Shown: piece after piece, positions 1-28,920 of the stretch | Numbering within the stretch: the stretch's first letter is position 1 | How the letters are laid out: each line of letters starts with the position of its first letter | NCBI GenBank assembly: GCA_018105865.1 | Contig: CM030837.1 | Coordinates: forward strand, 4,793,475 to 4,857,474 | Length of the DNA stretch: 64,000 nt | DNA from: Metaphire vulgaris | Lineage: Eukaryota; Annelida; Clitellata; Crassiclitellata; Megascolecidae | Direction of reading: 5' to 3' | Notes under the pieces: model-generated | The model's database searches: none | Told to the model about the DNA's origin: nothing | Seen by the model: only the letters and a program-made list of their open reading frames with translations | Made by a program: the position numbers and the translations under genes

Positions 1-117
1 TTTCCCCCCGTGAAAATCCGTTCTCTTCTCCGGCAACCTGTTTGCTCTCTCTCTCTCTCCCCTATCGAATTCCCTCGACCCGAGAACCGCCAAATTCCAC
101 CTGTGAGAACCAATTAC

Positions 118-15763
<15,646 letters not shown>

Positions 15764-16530
15764 CTGCCCGGCGATCAACAGCAGCACCGATCGTCAGCAG
15801 CCGCTGAACACGTCTGCATCAACTACCAGACGAACGAACATCAAACGACAACTACTACACCCAGACAAATGGACGAGAGAGGGAGTGAGGGAGGGAAGGA
15901 GAAATGGAGGGAGGGAAGTAGCCACGGAGGCAGGGACGGAGCCAGGGAGGCAAGCAGACAGGCAGACAGAGAGGCAAGGTGGCCGGGAGACAGGTAAGCA
16001 CAGAGGCACTTAGGGATGACAAACGACACGCTCTCAAAGCAATCAAGAATGCGGATTTGAAAGTGATTGGGCAGTTGGTTAATTTCGAGATCTGCTGTAG
16101 CAGACTGAGGAAAAGAATTCTGGATCTTTGGTTCTGCAGAATAAAATGTCATTCTTTTCTTAGTTCAGTGTCGGTTCTACTCACTTTTAGACAATGAATC
16201 CATAGCCAATCTGCTGGGTACAGAGATGTTTTTGATGATTTCGAATCGAATGGACTTAAACGCTGCATGCCGGTTGATCAGTGACAGTCTGCCCTGTGTG
16301 CTTCAGCGATGACGCAATCATAGAGTTCCGAATAGTTTGAAGTTATATGCAGGGCGCGATTTGTAGGGGGAAGGGGGGAATCTCCCCCCCCCCACTGCCC
16401 AACTGCATCCCCCTACTGCTACATCCCCCCACCACTACATCCCCCACTGCTACATTTCCCAACAACTACATCCCCCAAGCTCGACATATCCCCCTCCCCA
16501 CTGCTCCAGGTCACAAATCGCACCCTGATT

Positions 16531-16601
16531 ATGACGATGACGATGATGGTGATGATGATGAAGATGATGATGATGATGACGATGATGATGATGATGATGA
16601 C

Positions 16602-16635
<34 letters not shown>

Positions 16636-16640
16636 GTGAT
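16531..16640 (+). repeat. (GAT)n microsatellite
   Basis: Interrupted GAT/GAC array next to a CAGGGCGCGATTTGT...ACAAATCGCACCCTG inverted-repeat block (16350-16526), itself a probable decayed MITE. Confidence 0.9.
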
Positions 16641-16932
16641 GGTGCACGCTAATGTTGTAATCGCCGCAATTAAATGATTGCTTGGCAGAGACTTAATATA
16701 ACTGGAAAATCGTTAATTCTTCGTCAGCGACAGCAGATTACGTTGCTTTGTGGAATAAGTATGTAAGCAGGCCTATATGTAAAATCTCGTAAATTTATAT
16801 AGCGCTTTGGAAATAGTACGGTGGTAACTGCTTATTCTTACGAGCCTAATCTTTCTTGATATAGCCATAGGCAAGGTAGGTAGATTGATTGAACGCAAAG
16901 AATCGTCCTACAAATAATGTCCATTAAAATAA

Positions 16933-18747
16933 CACTGGTCTACATTTTTAAAAAAAATTTCTGCTGACCTAGGTATTTTTGCTGATTTTACCCAATTGAG
17001 AGGTGCTGATTCCAGATATGAAGTCAAAAATTATGCAACACGTCAAATTTTTTCGCAAATTAGGAATGCTTAATTAAAGGTGTTAAAGTCAAACATAAGG
17101 GAAAATAGGAAATTCTGAAGAACCGATAACACGTAATATTTTTTATTCAGCCAAAAAAGAGTCTGTCTTCTAACCAAGAGAGCAATAAGAGCAATAGCTA
17201 GTTGCTTAAATTTAATTTTTGAGAAAGGAATCTTCTTTTTTTGGATGCTCCGGTATAGTTATGGTCACAGTTGTCACGCTGTAAACACCAGCAGTAGTCT
17301 GCCATAATGTTTGAGTTCCATCTGCCTTGATATCTACGTTCCATGGTCTTGATGTCTTGCTGGAAGCATTCTCCTTGTTCTTCACTCATAGCTCAAAGAT
17401 TTGAAGTTCAGATAGCTATGAAAGAAATGCAACTTGACACTCATGTTTGCTCCCAATCTTCGAAAAGCAATCTTCGAATTTTTAACTGAAAGGTCATAAT
17501 TCTCGACTCTTAAGTTGCCAAGTAAGTCAGTAATCAGGTCGCAAAAAGCATCTTGTCTACAACTATAACATCCCATTGATTCAAAAAGTTCTTTGATGTT
17601 GATGCAGTATACAAACTCTTCCTCCATATGGAAATGTTTGAAAAGATTCATTCTCTCTGCCATGATACATAAGCGTGGTTCCTGGGGCCAACACTGAACA
17701 GATTCTTTTCCTTCAGTCTTGAACCCAGTAACTCTGCTGACGACTTCGGCAGATCTAGGTCTCATATTAGGTCATTCAACTCAGCTTGGTTGAATGTTTG
17801 GTGCATTCCAGCGTCAACTTCTAAGGCCACGAAATCTTCAATCTTCGCAATCGGTGTCTGTTGACTGACAAAATTCATCTTCGTAAGGAACTCCCAAAGT
17901 AGTGCAAATAGGTACAGAAACTTTGTCACAGTGAGCAACTGGTCTCAGAGCAGAGGGGAGATTTGGGTACTGGATGGAAGATTTTGTCTTTGTGGACATG
18001 CCTGAAATATTTACCAGACAGAAGTAGCAGTCATCAACATGCATGGTTTCGAGGCTCTCGCCACACCATTGGAACTCCAAAGTTAAGACTTTTTCTCTGA
18101 CCTTTAGTCACATTATGAACTGTCTGAGGCTTTCAACACATGTCCTGCACACTTTATGTGGTGCCCAAGGTTTTCCTGGTCACCCAATTTAACTGCGAAA
18201 TATGCATGCTAAGCTTTATGCACAAATTCAGACACCTATCTCCTTTGTTTAGGTGTTGTAAAGCAACCACAAATGTAGCAAAATTTGTCAGGATCATTCC
18301 TGCACTGCTCACGAAGTGTTCGGGTGCTGGGTGACATATTCCACAGAAAGCTAGTTAGAATAGTTAAATTTACTGCGACTTGTAAGCCTCATGAACGACT
18401 AAATGCTGCCGTCGGTTTCACGCTGCTTATATAGGCCTATATCCATAAAATGCTGACGTCTACAGTTTAAAACTGCCTATTAAACTGTTGTATTATTAAA
18501 TAGTTATGGCCACTGCATATTAAGCATATCTTTTTGCACGTCCTTATCTTTTTGCATATTCAATATAGCTAAAGAATTATAATACATAATGCTACATTAT
18601 TACAGTAAACAGTAAATCAGTAAACAGCGTTTTGCGGAAAAACTGGACGTGATAGGAGAAAATGGGTGTGATTTTTGGATTCAGCACACCAAAATACATA
18701 AAGATCACATGTTGTCTTCAAGTCAGCAAAATTGACGTAGACCAGTG
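16933..18747 (-). mobile_element. TIR-bounded DNA transposon remnant with unidentified protein
   Basis: Both ends read CACTGGTCTAC inward, with a second shared GCTGAC block about 20 bp further in. Flanks TAAATAA-like (16925-16932) and TAATCTAA (18748-18755) match at six of eight bases, which may be a target duplication. The interior encodes the decayed protein described at 17200-18080. The class is uncertain; the terminal pattern is hAT-like at best. Confidence 0.65.
17198..18080 (-). pseudogene. Decayed, internally deleted transposon-type protein (EEQGxxFxQDI family)
   Basis: Three minus-strand open pieces lie in order: 18080-17838 (VDDCYFCLVNISGM, then NLPSALRPVAH), 17765-17382 (YCINIKELFESMG ... 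LGANMSVKLHFFHSYL) and 17389-17198 (EEQGECFQQDIKTMERRYQG, then MADYCWCL). These blocks match, by recall, a family of uncharacterised proteins common in arthropod and other invertebrate genomes that behave like a multicopy transposon gene. The middle of that protein, normally between the VYCNN-like and GCNMS-like blocks, is missing here, and stops or frameshifts separate the pieces. No function is assigned. Confidence 0.6.
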
Positions 18748-18890
18748 TAATCTAACGATAAACTAACATTAACAATGCAATATAGACCTCAATGAGCTTA
18801 TATTCTGCCTTTAGTAGCCGTCAAAATCAACTGTCGGTTGTTTGTCAAATACGCCGGGATTCAGGTGCCGATTAAGATAGGCCTATTTAT

Positions 18891-19083
18891 CAGGGGCGTA
18901 GCCAGGAATTTGATTTGGGAGGGTATAAACATTTTGGGTGGGTATAAATCTTAACTATAAACCACATAAACCATACAAACTACATATAACCACATGTAAA
19001 TCGCATAAAAAACTTCAAGGTAGGCTGATTTTTTCGGGGGGTGGGGGATATATACCGATATACCCCTCGTCGCTACGCCCCTG
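18891..19083 (+). mobile_element. hAT-type MITE, family A
   Basis: Termini CAGGGGCGTAGCC and CGCTACGCCCCTG; perfect 8-bp duplication CTATTTAT. Confidence 0.88.
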
Positions 19084-19783
19084 CTATTTATGAGTTTACG
19101 TATGGGTGCTAAAGGGATTAAGCGCCGTGGGATCAAATGTAATGAAACCGTTTCGTTCGTACTTTATTCCTTCATAAATGATGTCAGTTCCATGAGTGAC
19201 AAGAAAGCATTTAAAATATCTCTGAATTCCTGTGGGTTTTTTTTCATAAGGATTTGCAACAAAATGTACACTGTCACGCAGCAGTCATGTAAAGCGTTTT
19301 AACGTTTATTTCTATTAGAATATTCGTCAGATGCCCAGAAACTTCGAGCTAACCAAAGGCACCACACGTTACTTCACGAGAATTTTTTTAAAAAAGTGGC
19401 CTAAATGTAGCCCCGTACTCGAACAAGCCTATAGTAAGGCACTGGTCTCCGTGTACTAGGCAGGGGGCAGCGACGCCGTTGGCTTACGCCATTAATCTAG
19501 AATACTTTGCCACTGTTTTCTCTATACCCGCGTTTTACCTTCGCAGCTTAACGCTGCTGCCAATTTATCGACGCCTAAGCGATGAACGACTCGGTTGGCT
19601 GCCGGCACCATAACTAGTCTAGAGCCCAGATTACAGTTTCTCGATGGTCTCGGGAACTGGTCTGATTGTTTGCGAATGAATGTGGGACACTAACGTTTTA
19701 TGTCTTTGAATATTAGAACGGTGCTATAAAAATGCACAATTATTTTTAACATCACCGTCACCACCGCCATCATCATTATTATT

Positions 19784-19806
19784 GCGACTACTACTACTAC
19801 TACTAG

Positions 19807-19867
<61 letters not shown>
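19784..19867 (+). repeat. (ACT)n microsatellite
   Basis: Lies at the 3' end of the minus-strand LINE fragment. Confidence 0.93.
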
Positions 19868-19870
<3 letters not shown>

Positions 19871-19873
19871 TCT

Positions 19874-20514
19874 TCAGGTGTCATGTATTTCTAGGTTGAC
19901 GACTATGGACTTCCATTTCTCTCTGTTGTGTGTTGCTTGTATGAATTCCAATTCTGTAGTCACCCCCTTTACATCAGTCAGTAAGCTGCTGATATACGTC
20001 ATTCTTTGTCTTCCTCTTGATCTTTTGCCTTCGACTTTTCCAGTAGTTACCAGGTTTTCTATGCCTTTCTTCCTCATTATATGTCCAAAAAATTGAAGTT
20101 GTCTCTTACGTATTGTAGATAGCAATTTTCTTTGTGTACCTGCCATTTCGAGTACTAATTCATTTGTTTTCTTTTCAGTCCAAGATATTTTCAACATTTT
20201 TCTTAAGAACCACATCTCTGCAGCTTGAAGCTTTTTCTTCATGACTTTAGAGATAGTCCACGTTTCTTCACCATATAACATGACTGGCCAAACATAGCAT
20301 TCCAGAACCCTAATCCTTGTTTTCATTGTTAAATGTAGGTTTGTTAGTATGTGTTTTAAATTCCCAAAGGCTGCTTTGGCCAATGGCCATTCCTATTTTT
20401 GCTTTTATGTCTGATTCACTTTTCGCATCACTGGTGAACCAGCTTCCTAGATATTTGAATGACATGACTTGTTTAATTTTCTCTCCATTTATGTTGATAT
20501 CGCATTTCGGAATG

Positions 20515-20520
<6 letters not shown>
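19874..20520 (-). pseudogene. Non-LTR retrotransposon (LINE) reverse transcriptase C-terminal fragment
   Basis: A 169-codon minus-strand frame with VLECYVWPVMLYGEETWT, then FGHIMRKKG and VEGKRSRGRQR, is the typical post-palm end of a LINE ORF2. Further upstream on the minus strand FKYLGSWFTSDAK continues in another frame, so the copy is frameshifted. Its 3' end runs into an (AGT)n array (19784-19867), and a second such array lies upstream (20515-20595). It shares the C-terminal layout with the copy at 28190-28680. Confidence 0.75.
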
Positions 20521-20639
<119 letters not shown>

Positions 20640-20903
20640 CCTTTTCAGTTGTCAATCCGTTCTTCCTTTCCTTTTTACCAGCATCTTCATAAGCAGCGGC
20701 AACTGTTTTTGTGGCGACTCTTTATATGTGTCAACCCTCTCTGTTCGCATCATCAGAACAAGAACAATGTTCCCCTACACCATCGGGAGGTAGGCCAGTC
20801 TTAGAAAAGCATTCACTGTGGGCGGCATAATGGGCATGGGAGAAAATAGACTCTCTTGGGTACACACTGATCTGCTCTACTTTGTCCGTTAGCTTTTCCT
20901 TCT

Positions 20904-21112
<209 letters not shown>

Positions 21113-22589
21113 TTCACGATCTTCGTCTTCGAAGCGGATTTGCGCAATTATACAGAATTACCAAGGAGAAGACTTCCTCCCGTGCGCCATTAACTAATCA
21201 CATCCGCTGTTGACTCTTTACCTGGCACTTGGAGACTTCTTCTATGCCTGCCTGGCGACGACAGCGAAGCTAAGAAGTTCATTAGAAAATGTCTGAGATG
21301 ACGAGAGACGTCCATCCAGTCGGTCACGTCGTTTGGTCTTTCTCCTTTGTCTCTACTCTATTTTAAGAAAATCACCGAAGAGACTGCATGAGCAAACACT
21401 TTTGGTGAGATTGCCCGACGATTCCATTCAATTAGATGAGATATTCTTGATCTCTTGTTTTATTAACTGCGTATACTCGTTCCTTCACATCATACGAGTG
21501 TCAACTATATATACTTGTATTAGAGCTGCAGGCCCATTATTTTTACCCGCATCGTCTTATTAAGTCGCGTATGTGCACGGAGGAGCCCTGCAGATCAAGG
21601 AAAATATAATTATAGGCTATACATAAGCGGACTTTCGATTCGAGTTTTTCCTATTAGCGGCTGCTGTATGAAACGCCGTCTTTAAGGACCGGAGGTCAGC
21701 GATGCCCCGCGGGGACTGCTGCTGCTTGTGCCCGACATCCGCTGCGATTGCTGTTATTATGATGGGAAGGAATTGACGGTTATCCCTCATCGGATGATTG
21801 CTCTCCTCCTCGGCAGTAATGAGTTTTTACGATTCTGTGATATCAGTGCCACAGATATTTATAGACTCTCCGTTTGTCTATCTCTCTCTGTGTCTGTGTC
21901 TGTCTCTGTCGCCCTGCGTCTCTCTACTGTATCTCTGTGTCTCCTTTTGGGTTCATATTTAGAAGTTTGTCTCTCTGTCTGTCTTTGACTCTTTTCCCTC
22001 TGTCAAGTATAAGACCGTGCGACTCGCTGATGTATTTTCTACCAGTACCAGTACCAAACTAGTAATAATTTTAGATTCACGATTCTCCAACGTTAAGGCT
22101 ATTAGATGCCATTCGATCTTTTGTAAACAGGCCGCTATTGTCACTGTTGAAAGCGTTTTAAATTTTTAAGCTCAGCATAACTTTTTTCTTCTGAAGTACC
22201 CAAGTTGTTTAAGCTAAAAACACGACAAAGTAGTATGGTATATTTAGTATAGGCTATTCGATGCCGTTACAGATGATATAAGATACTCCGGACTTAGGTT
22301 TATTTTTACGCAGAGTAGGTTCAAGTAACTTCGATCTGTTATACCACAATTGACCGTAGGTTTCACGCATACAACATGAATCAAAGCGAATAATTAGATT
22401 GTGTATTGTATTGTATAGTACCGCATTCATGAAATATAAGATATAAGATGAATTTTATTTTTCTCGTGCAAGTAACGTCTCACAATAATAATATTGGAAT
22501 GTTAGAAACGATTGTTTTAGGCTACATGTAAATGTCTTTGCATTGCGTGCATAAGAACTTCGTCTAATACTAAGAAAGTAGGCAAGCAA

Positions 22590-23030
22590 GTAAGTACAAC
22601 CCCGTGAATTTCTATAGCGCTTTCGAGGCAGTATACCATAGCAGATGCTTATTTCCAGCTCATTAACCATTGGCACTAGAACGCTGTAGGTGGATGAAAC
22701 GTTTGACTGAATTGGTAATTGCGAGATCTAAGAGGCCTACATCGTTGAATCTGTATATCTGGATGCAGAGAATCAGTGCACCTGAGTTGGAACTGTTGCC
22801 CTGTTTACAGTAGGCCCACCCCCTTGTACAAAAATCTTAGCTGCCACAGACAGGTCGAATATAACCAGAAATCCACGAACATAGCCTGTTATATAGTTGA
22901 GAAGTTTGCTAACGCTTAAAGAGATGCAATAAGTAAGTAAGTAAACACCAAATTTCTATAGCGCTGCCCGAAAGCTTGGCGCAGTGCACCAGCTTATTCA
23001 CGAGCGCTAAGTCGGACATGAGTAAATCAA
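22590..23030 (-). repeat. Two LINE/SINE 3' ends with TAAG tails
   Basis: Tails AAGTAAGTA at 22584-22595 and 22931-22944 are each followed by AATTTCTATAGCGCT and a CAGTGCACC-type block. These are minus-strand 3' ends of the family seen at 28921-29390. Confidence 0.6.
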
Positions 23031-23173
23031 GAAGCAATAGCCCGAGGCCAACAAAGACAGAAATTGGCCTACTTCACGACCTCGAATTTACACCTTAAGT
23101 TTACACTTTTTACACTTACAATTGTTTACCTAGCAACAACCTGGCAACCTTTTACCTAGCAACCTACCCTAAC

Positions 23174-23405
23174 CAGTGGTGTAGCGAGACAAAGTGCCGC
23201 CCGGGGCGAAAAAAGTGCCGCCTCCGAAAATTCTTGATAAGCAAAAAAACGTTATCAACTTCCCAAAATTCCTGACAAGCAAACAAACCCTTATCGCTTC
23301 ATAAAAGTAAAAAATTCAAAAATCTCAAAAATTCCGCCCTTAGAAGGCTTAGAGCAAGTGCCATCCGGGGCGGTTCGCCCTCACTGCCCCCTTGCTACGC
23401 CACTG
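23174..23405 (+). mobile_element. hAT-type MITE
   Basis: Termini CAGTGGTGTAGCGAGA and CTTGCTACGCCACTG; flanks ACCCTAAC and TACCTAAC (7 of 8). The interior shares GTGCCGCC-type blocks with the copy at 52248. Confidence 0.82.
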
Positions 23406-23503
23406 TACCTAACACTTTTTACACTTACAGTTGTACACCTTAATTCACACCTTACACTCACTGTATTCGTGCATAAGTGCGATCTACTGACAATATTATC
23501 ATC

Positions 23504-23790
23504 CAATGTTTATTCTATGCCCTTTTTGGGGGGATTTCCCCCAAAGTTTGAAAATTCTTCCCAAAAATTTCTATATGTTGCATTGGGGATTCAGAAGAGC
23601 ATTAGGGAATGTTGAGTAGATGTGATGACCTTTTTTTTCTTGTCACCACTTCGGACAGAGAAAAATCTAATATCAGATCAGGATCAGGATGACCTTTTTG
23701 CTCGTCAAGGTTTTTGGGCAGAGAAACCTTCTCCCCCAACATTTCAACCACCCCCCCCATGTCAAGGTGGCTAGAATAAACACTGATTAA
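23504..23790 (+). mobile_element. hAT-type MITE, family F
   Basis: Ends CAATGTTTATTCTA and CTAGAATAAACACTG; TTATCATC occurs on both sides but five bases beyond the right end. Confidence 0.65.
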
Positions 23791-23943
23791 TTATCATCGT
23801 ATTCGAAAGTAACGAACGTTACTAATAATTAGCAAAAAGCTCTATCTGTATCTGTATCTGTATCTGTATCTGTATCTGTTGTCGTTGCACATCGGTCTTA
23901 TTCAATTCGTTCGATCGAACGAACTAATTGGTCACGTACTCAC

Positions 23944-24290
23944 CGTGTGTTGGTGGAGCAGAGACGCCGGCGAATCGAATCGAACCGAGGCAGGCTGCTG
24001 CGAAGCCCTTGCGTGCTCTCCGTCTTTCTTTGCGAGACGCGACGCCGTCGTTCGACGGAGTCTCCTGTAGAGTAATATTACTCTTCCTTTGGTGCTCTTG
24101 CCGCCGGTTCGACGCCGGTCGCCTAATCTTCGCCCTTGCCTTCTTCCATCTGCGTCGTCTGCCAATTAATAATCATGTTCTCTTCTTGCGCAACCGTTCA
24201 ACGCCTCCTCTAAGACGGTTGGCGTGTTTCTGACAGGAAATTGCACGCGCCCAGTCTCCTCGTCTGATCATGATGATGACGACGACGACG
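23944..24290 (-). promoter_or_regulatory. CpG-rich region with strong 5' splice site: possible promoter/untranslated first exon of SCYL2
   Basis: This stretch is much richer in CG dinucleotides than its surroundings and ends, on the minus strand, in a near-consensus donor (ACACG|GTGAGT, exon end at 23944). It lies upstream of the first coding SCYL2 exon, whose start codon follows an in-frame stop, so an upstream untranslated exon is expected. The open frame through it (23932-24165) does not join the SCYL2 frame, which argues for untranslated sequence. No TATA box or start-site motif was recognised. It could instead belong to an unseen gene. Confidence 0.35.
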
Positions 24291-24839
24291 ACGACCAAGA
24301 TTCGTGTACTAGCCTACTATTGTATTGCGTAGACGAGGGTGCATGCGATTTGGTTCTGTGGGGATTTCTGAAAGGAAAGCACTCGAATAATTATTAGAGC
24401 AGATGTTAGGCACAAGATCTGCAATTGAAGATTATTATAAAAGCATTTGTAAAGTAAAGAAGAAGGCAGGCGATGATTCGGCGAGAGCAAATAATAATTG
24501 GGCTTCAGATTTCAGCCCAATTAAGATCCGAAGGTCAAAATTATCCGTTGTCATATAGCCTATGACAGACCATGTTTTCTGCCGAAAAGGCAGAAAGGGG
24601 TGAAACTCGAATAATGTCCTTCCAAATTTACTGCCCATATTATTATTTAGCTAGTGTAGGCCTAGGCCTAAACGCTGAAATTATATGAAATTTCTTACTC
24701 GCGTTGATTTTTGCAAATATAAGCTTTAGATCTTTATTTCCTAGTTGATAGAGATGCACTTGTGCAAGTATGAATGTCATCACTTGAAAAAATCTCTTAT
24801 TAAGAGATAATCTGATATTCAGTTATTCAGTTATTCAAT

Positions 24840-25475
24840 CCACTTCCACTAAATTCCTCGGAATCACAATTGACCAACACCTGGAATGGAAAGAATGCAC
24901 TAAAATTCTTAAACAAAAATTGGCTTAAAATATTAATATAATTAAACATATCAAAAAATTTCTCAACCAATCTGCTCGTCATATGCTATACTTTGCTTTA
25001 ATCCATTCATATGTTACCTACTGTAATCTAATATGGGGACACAATTACAAAACTATTACTGGGAAATTCCAAACTATGCAAAATAAAGCTCTTAGATTAA
25101 CCTTTGATAGTGGAATTAAAACCAAAACTCAACATCTTTACCTTAAATATCATATACTTAATATTGTTAATTTAAATAAATACCAGACAGCTTTATTTAT
25201 TTACAAATAAATAAACAACTTACTACCCACTCTTTTCTATATTAATAATTATTTCACCATTAATCAGGACATCCACAAACATTCAACCAGATCTAGTAAT
25301 AATTTACATCTTTCATATGTTAGAACTAATAAAAGACTCTTTACCACTAAATACTATGGACCCTCTATTTGGAATAGTCTTCCTAACCAGCTCAAGAATT
25401 CAAGCGACCTTTTAATATTTAAATCTTCTACGAAAACTTTCTCACTTAACTATAATCTACTTAATAATGATCTGT
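24840..25475 (+). pseudogene. LINE reverse transcriptase C-terminal fragment
   Basis: Plus-strand reading gives KFLGITIDQHLEW, then HSYVTYCNLIWG and, after a stop, YYGPSIWNSLPNQLKN and FKSSTKTF. This is the usual end of CR1/Jockey-type ORF2. Stops at about 24927 and 25209 break it. The AT-rich 3' tail extends to about 26090 and shares CTGAACCACTTTAAACCTTG with 11293-11312. Confidence 0.75.
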
Positions 25476-26123
25476 AGTATCATCTAATAATAGTATTATC
25501 CTTTTCTTCTATCTATATTCTCTTCAGAATATCCAGTTATCATCCTCTACTCAATGCTTCTATTTCTCTACCCACCTTATTCCATTGCTTCACATATTGC
25601 CGCCTAATTGACTTACTTATAAACCTACTTTATTATAAGTTGACCATTAATCGGGATATCATTATCCCTTATGTCAACTTTTTTCTACTCATTTTACCAC
25701 TTTCTTACCTACTATACTTATTTGATTGACCCTCTATTATTTCAATTGTTTTTTTTATTACATTGTAACAAATTCAACATTATAATTAATGTTATACCTA
25801 ATGAGTTTATAGTTTTCAATCGAAATTCCACTTATTAATTGTTTATTATGCTGTTATTCATATATTTTAGCTAACATTTAATATTATATTGATCTGATGA
25901 ACTCATTTACTATGTTATCAATGAACTCTCATACTATGTGTTACATTGTTACATTGTAAATTAGGGTCATATTATGTTACTTATTTAGTTGTACTAGTTC
26001 TGCATATGTATATGTACTTTGAGTTTGAGTTTGAAATACTGAACCACTTTAAACCTTGTTATATTATTATATTATAAATAAATTATCTTCAATCAATCAA
26101 AAAAATTTAGATAATTCTAAGTT

Positions 26124-26314
26124 CAGTGTTTATTCTAGCCACCTTGACATTGGGGGGGGGGAGTTTAAAATGTTTGGGGGGACAAGATTTGTCTTTCCAC
26201 GCTTTTGGGGGGATTTCCATCCCCCAAGCCAACATATACAAATTTGGGGAGAAATTTTAAAACTGGGGGGGGGGGGAATTCCCCTCTAAAAAACAGGCCT
26301 AGAATAAACATTAT
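26124..26314 (+). mobile_element. hAT-type MITE, family F
   Basis: Ends CAGTGTTTATTCTAG and CCTAGAATAAACATT; duplication TCTAAGTT on both sides. G-rich interior. Confidence 0.8.
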
Positions 26315-26632
26315 TCTAAGTTGCGTTACACTAAGTGGAATTTTGATAAGGCAGCATTAGAAAAGCATTGGCGAATGTCTGAATGGATTGCCACTTTTGA
26401 TGTACGAGAGCTAGTGACATTACAGTATATTTGAGTTGTATGGTCAAGAAGGCTAAATCTTGCTATTAGGAATAGGCTGAAATTAGTACATATTAGAAAT
26501 AATTATTTTAAATATCCATCTTAAGATATAGAAACAGCATTGGCAAATGTCTGAAAGGCCCAAAACTCTTGATGCGCAGCACAAGAGACGCTGACATAAT
26601 ATTTGAACTGTGTGGTCCAAAGACCTAACACT

Positions 26633-26935
26633 CAGTGGCGGTTCCAGGAATTCTTGGTGGGGGTGGATGACAAAAAATTATAGGAAGTTGGTGTTGGGGA
26701 TGCAAAGTGAAGAAGAAAAAAATAAAAGAAACGAGAGAAAAATGTCATTGTTTGCCCACTAAATGTAATAAATCTTGCAAAAAAGGTCGACAAGCTACAA
26801 AAAAGGTAATTCGCAGTATTTTTCACTAAATGTTTTAAAAAACTCACCGGAAAATAGGTTGACAAACCAAAAAGGTCATCCGGAACCCCCGTGGGGGATG
26901 CATCCCTAGTCATCAACATGGTGGAAGCGCCACTG
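26633..26935 (+). mobile_element. hAT-type MITE, family B
   Basis: Termini CAGTGGCGGTTCCAGGAATT and GGAAGCGCCACTG; perfect 8-bp duplication CTAACACT. A related 5' end without a matching 3' end lies at 50080. Confidence 0.88.
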
Positions 26936-27962
26936 CTAACACTTGCTCTAAAAACAGCCGGCAATTAGAAAGATGTGAGGCCTATAGAATAGTATTTTAA
27001 CGGCAATTATCCATTTTGGGCTACTGAAGCAGCCATGGCGAATGCGTGAATGCCATGAATGGCCTAACACTTTTGATATAAACAAGAGATAGTACCATAA
27101 TATTGAAAGTTAGGCCTGTAGGCCTATAGTCCAGAGGGCTAACACTCGCTATAGAAGTAAGCAGAAATTAAAATAGGTCTACATTAGAAAATTATTAATG
27201 TAATGACAATGTCTGTTTTAGGCATTTGGGGTATTAGGCCTAATAGCGTTGCGAATGTCTGACTGGCAGAGGCCTAGCGACGGGGGGAGGGTATAACGGT
27301 ATATAGGCTTACAGGGCTTTTTAAAGAAGTATGTAAAAAGTCCAGGGAGGTTAAGCTTAAGATATTGAGTAGGTGGGGCTATGCGTCATTGAGCTGTAGC
27401 CCGATAGCTAGTTGGAGTTTAGCACACCTTCTTTAAAGCAGTGTGGGAGCCTAGTCCAATTAAAAGAAATTCTGTCTAAGAAGAGTTAAGAGCAAGAAAA
27501 TTAGATGCCAGCCACGCAGAGATTGATAAAAATGCTGATTCAAGCTCAATGATAGATATGTTAAATAAACAAGTTGATAATGTGTTATTTTTAAAATAAA
27601 GTACACTGTAGGTGATAAAGAAAGGAATGCGGAGTGTCATAGGCATATAGAGTTAGTGATTTAAATTGATGGAGTTAATTAAAGATGAAAGTGGTGTGGT
27701 GTAAGACAGTAAGAGCTGGACAGTATAGGCCCAAGGACGGATCCATGAGGCACTTCATTGTCTTGACGATTGTATAAATGGCATAGAACTTTTATTTGCA
27801 GATTTTCGGTTTCGTTGTTTGAAACGAAACCACCGAAGCTAGATGGCTTTAAATTAAAAAGTTCGCATTCTCGCTGGCATGTGCATTCAAAGGTGACTTT
27901 CGGCCGAACTTTTAGCGCTAGAAAATGTTGCACCAAAAGTTGACTAGCTTGACTTTAACCCA

Positions 27963-28034
<72 letters not shown>
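27963..28034 (+). repeat. (TAAG)n tail of an inverted LINE 3' end
   Basis: Followed by AAATTTCTATAGAGCT, the 3' terminal block also seen at 22940 and 29335 (inverted). Confidence 0.8.
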
Positions 28035-28189
28035 CACGAAATTTCTATAGAGCTCCCCGAAAGCTTGGCTCAGTGCACCATCTTATTCACGAGCGCTCAA
28101 TCTGGGTAAATCTGCAGTCTGTGGTGGTCAAGGCTGTAGATCATAGGCAGGCAGTCGCAGGAAGGTATTTTATAGAGGATGATAACAAG

Positions 28190-28680
28190 ATTACAACAAT
28201 GAAACAAATATTAACGAACAAGAAAATATTAAAAGAAACAAGGCTCAGAGTGTTTAGATGCTATGTATGGTCAGTTTTGTTATATGGATCTGAGACGTGG
28301 AACATATCAAAAAAGATTTAAAAGAAACTGGAAGCGGCAGAAATGTGGTTTTATAGGAGGATGCTAAAGGTCCCATGGACAGACAAGAGAACTAACGAAG
28401 AAATACTACAGATGATGGAAGAGAGACGAGCACTGATGACTACCATCAAGTTAAGACAGACGAAATTTTTTGAGCACGTAATGAGAAAAGAAGGATTAGA
28501 AAACTTGGCAGTGACAGGCATGGTGGAGGGCAAAAGATCAAGAGGAAAACAAAGATCAAAATATACAGACAGAATGAGAGAGGAAATGGGGATAGGAAAT
28601 AACATCGAACTCCTGAGGAACACTAGAGATCGAGAAAAGTGGAAGTCCATGGCCGCCGACGCAGCAATGCATGGCATCTG
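28190..28680 (+). pseudogene. LINE reverse transcriptase C-terminal fragment, same type as 19874-20520
   Basis: Plus-strand frames read VFRCYVWSVLLYGSETWNIS, a stop, then AEMWFYRRMLKVPWTDKRT, FEHVMRKEG and VEGKRSRGKQR. This parallels the minus-strand copy at 20 kb. One in-frame stop (28319) breaks it. Confidence 0.75.
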
Positions 28681-28920
28681 AAAGAAATAAGAAGAACAAG
28701 ATTAAGCAATAAGAGCAGCAGAACAAAGACAGAAGCGGGAAAAATTGTTGGGGCTGTGACAGCGTGCGAAAGCATGCATTTGTTAAGACACCAAAGAAGA
28801 TAACAAGATTTGCGGCTGGTATAATGCAGATCTGTAGTAAGGACTTCATCATAGGATTTCTTTAAAAGAATAGTTTTAAGTTGTCTTCGGAAAGTTTGTG
28901 GAGTGGTGGCCAATGATAAT

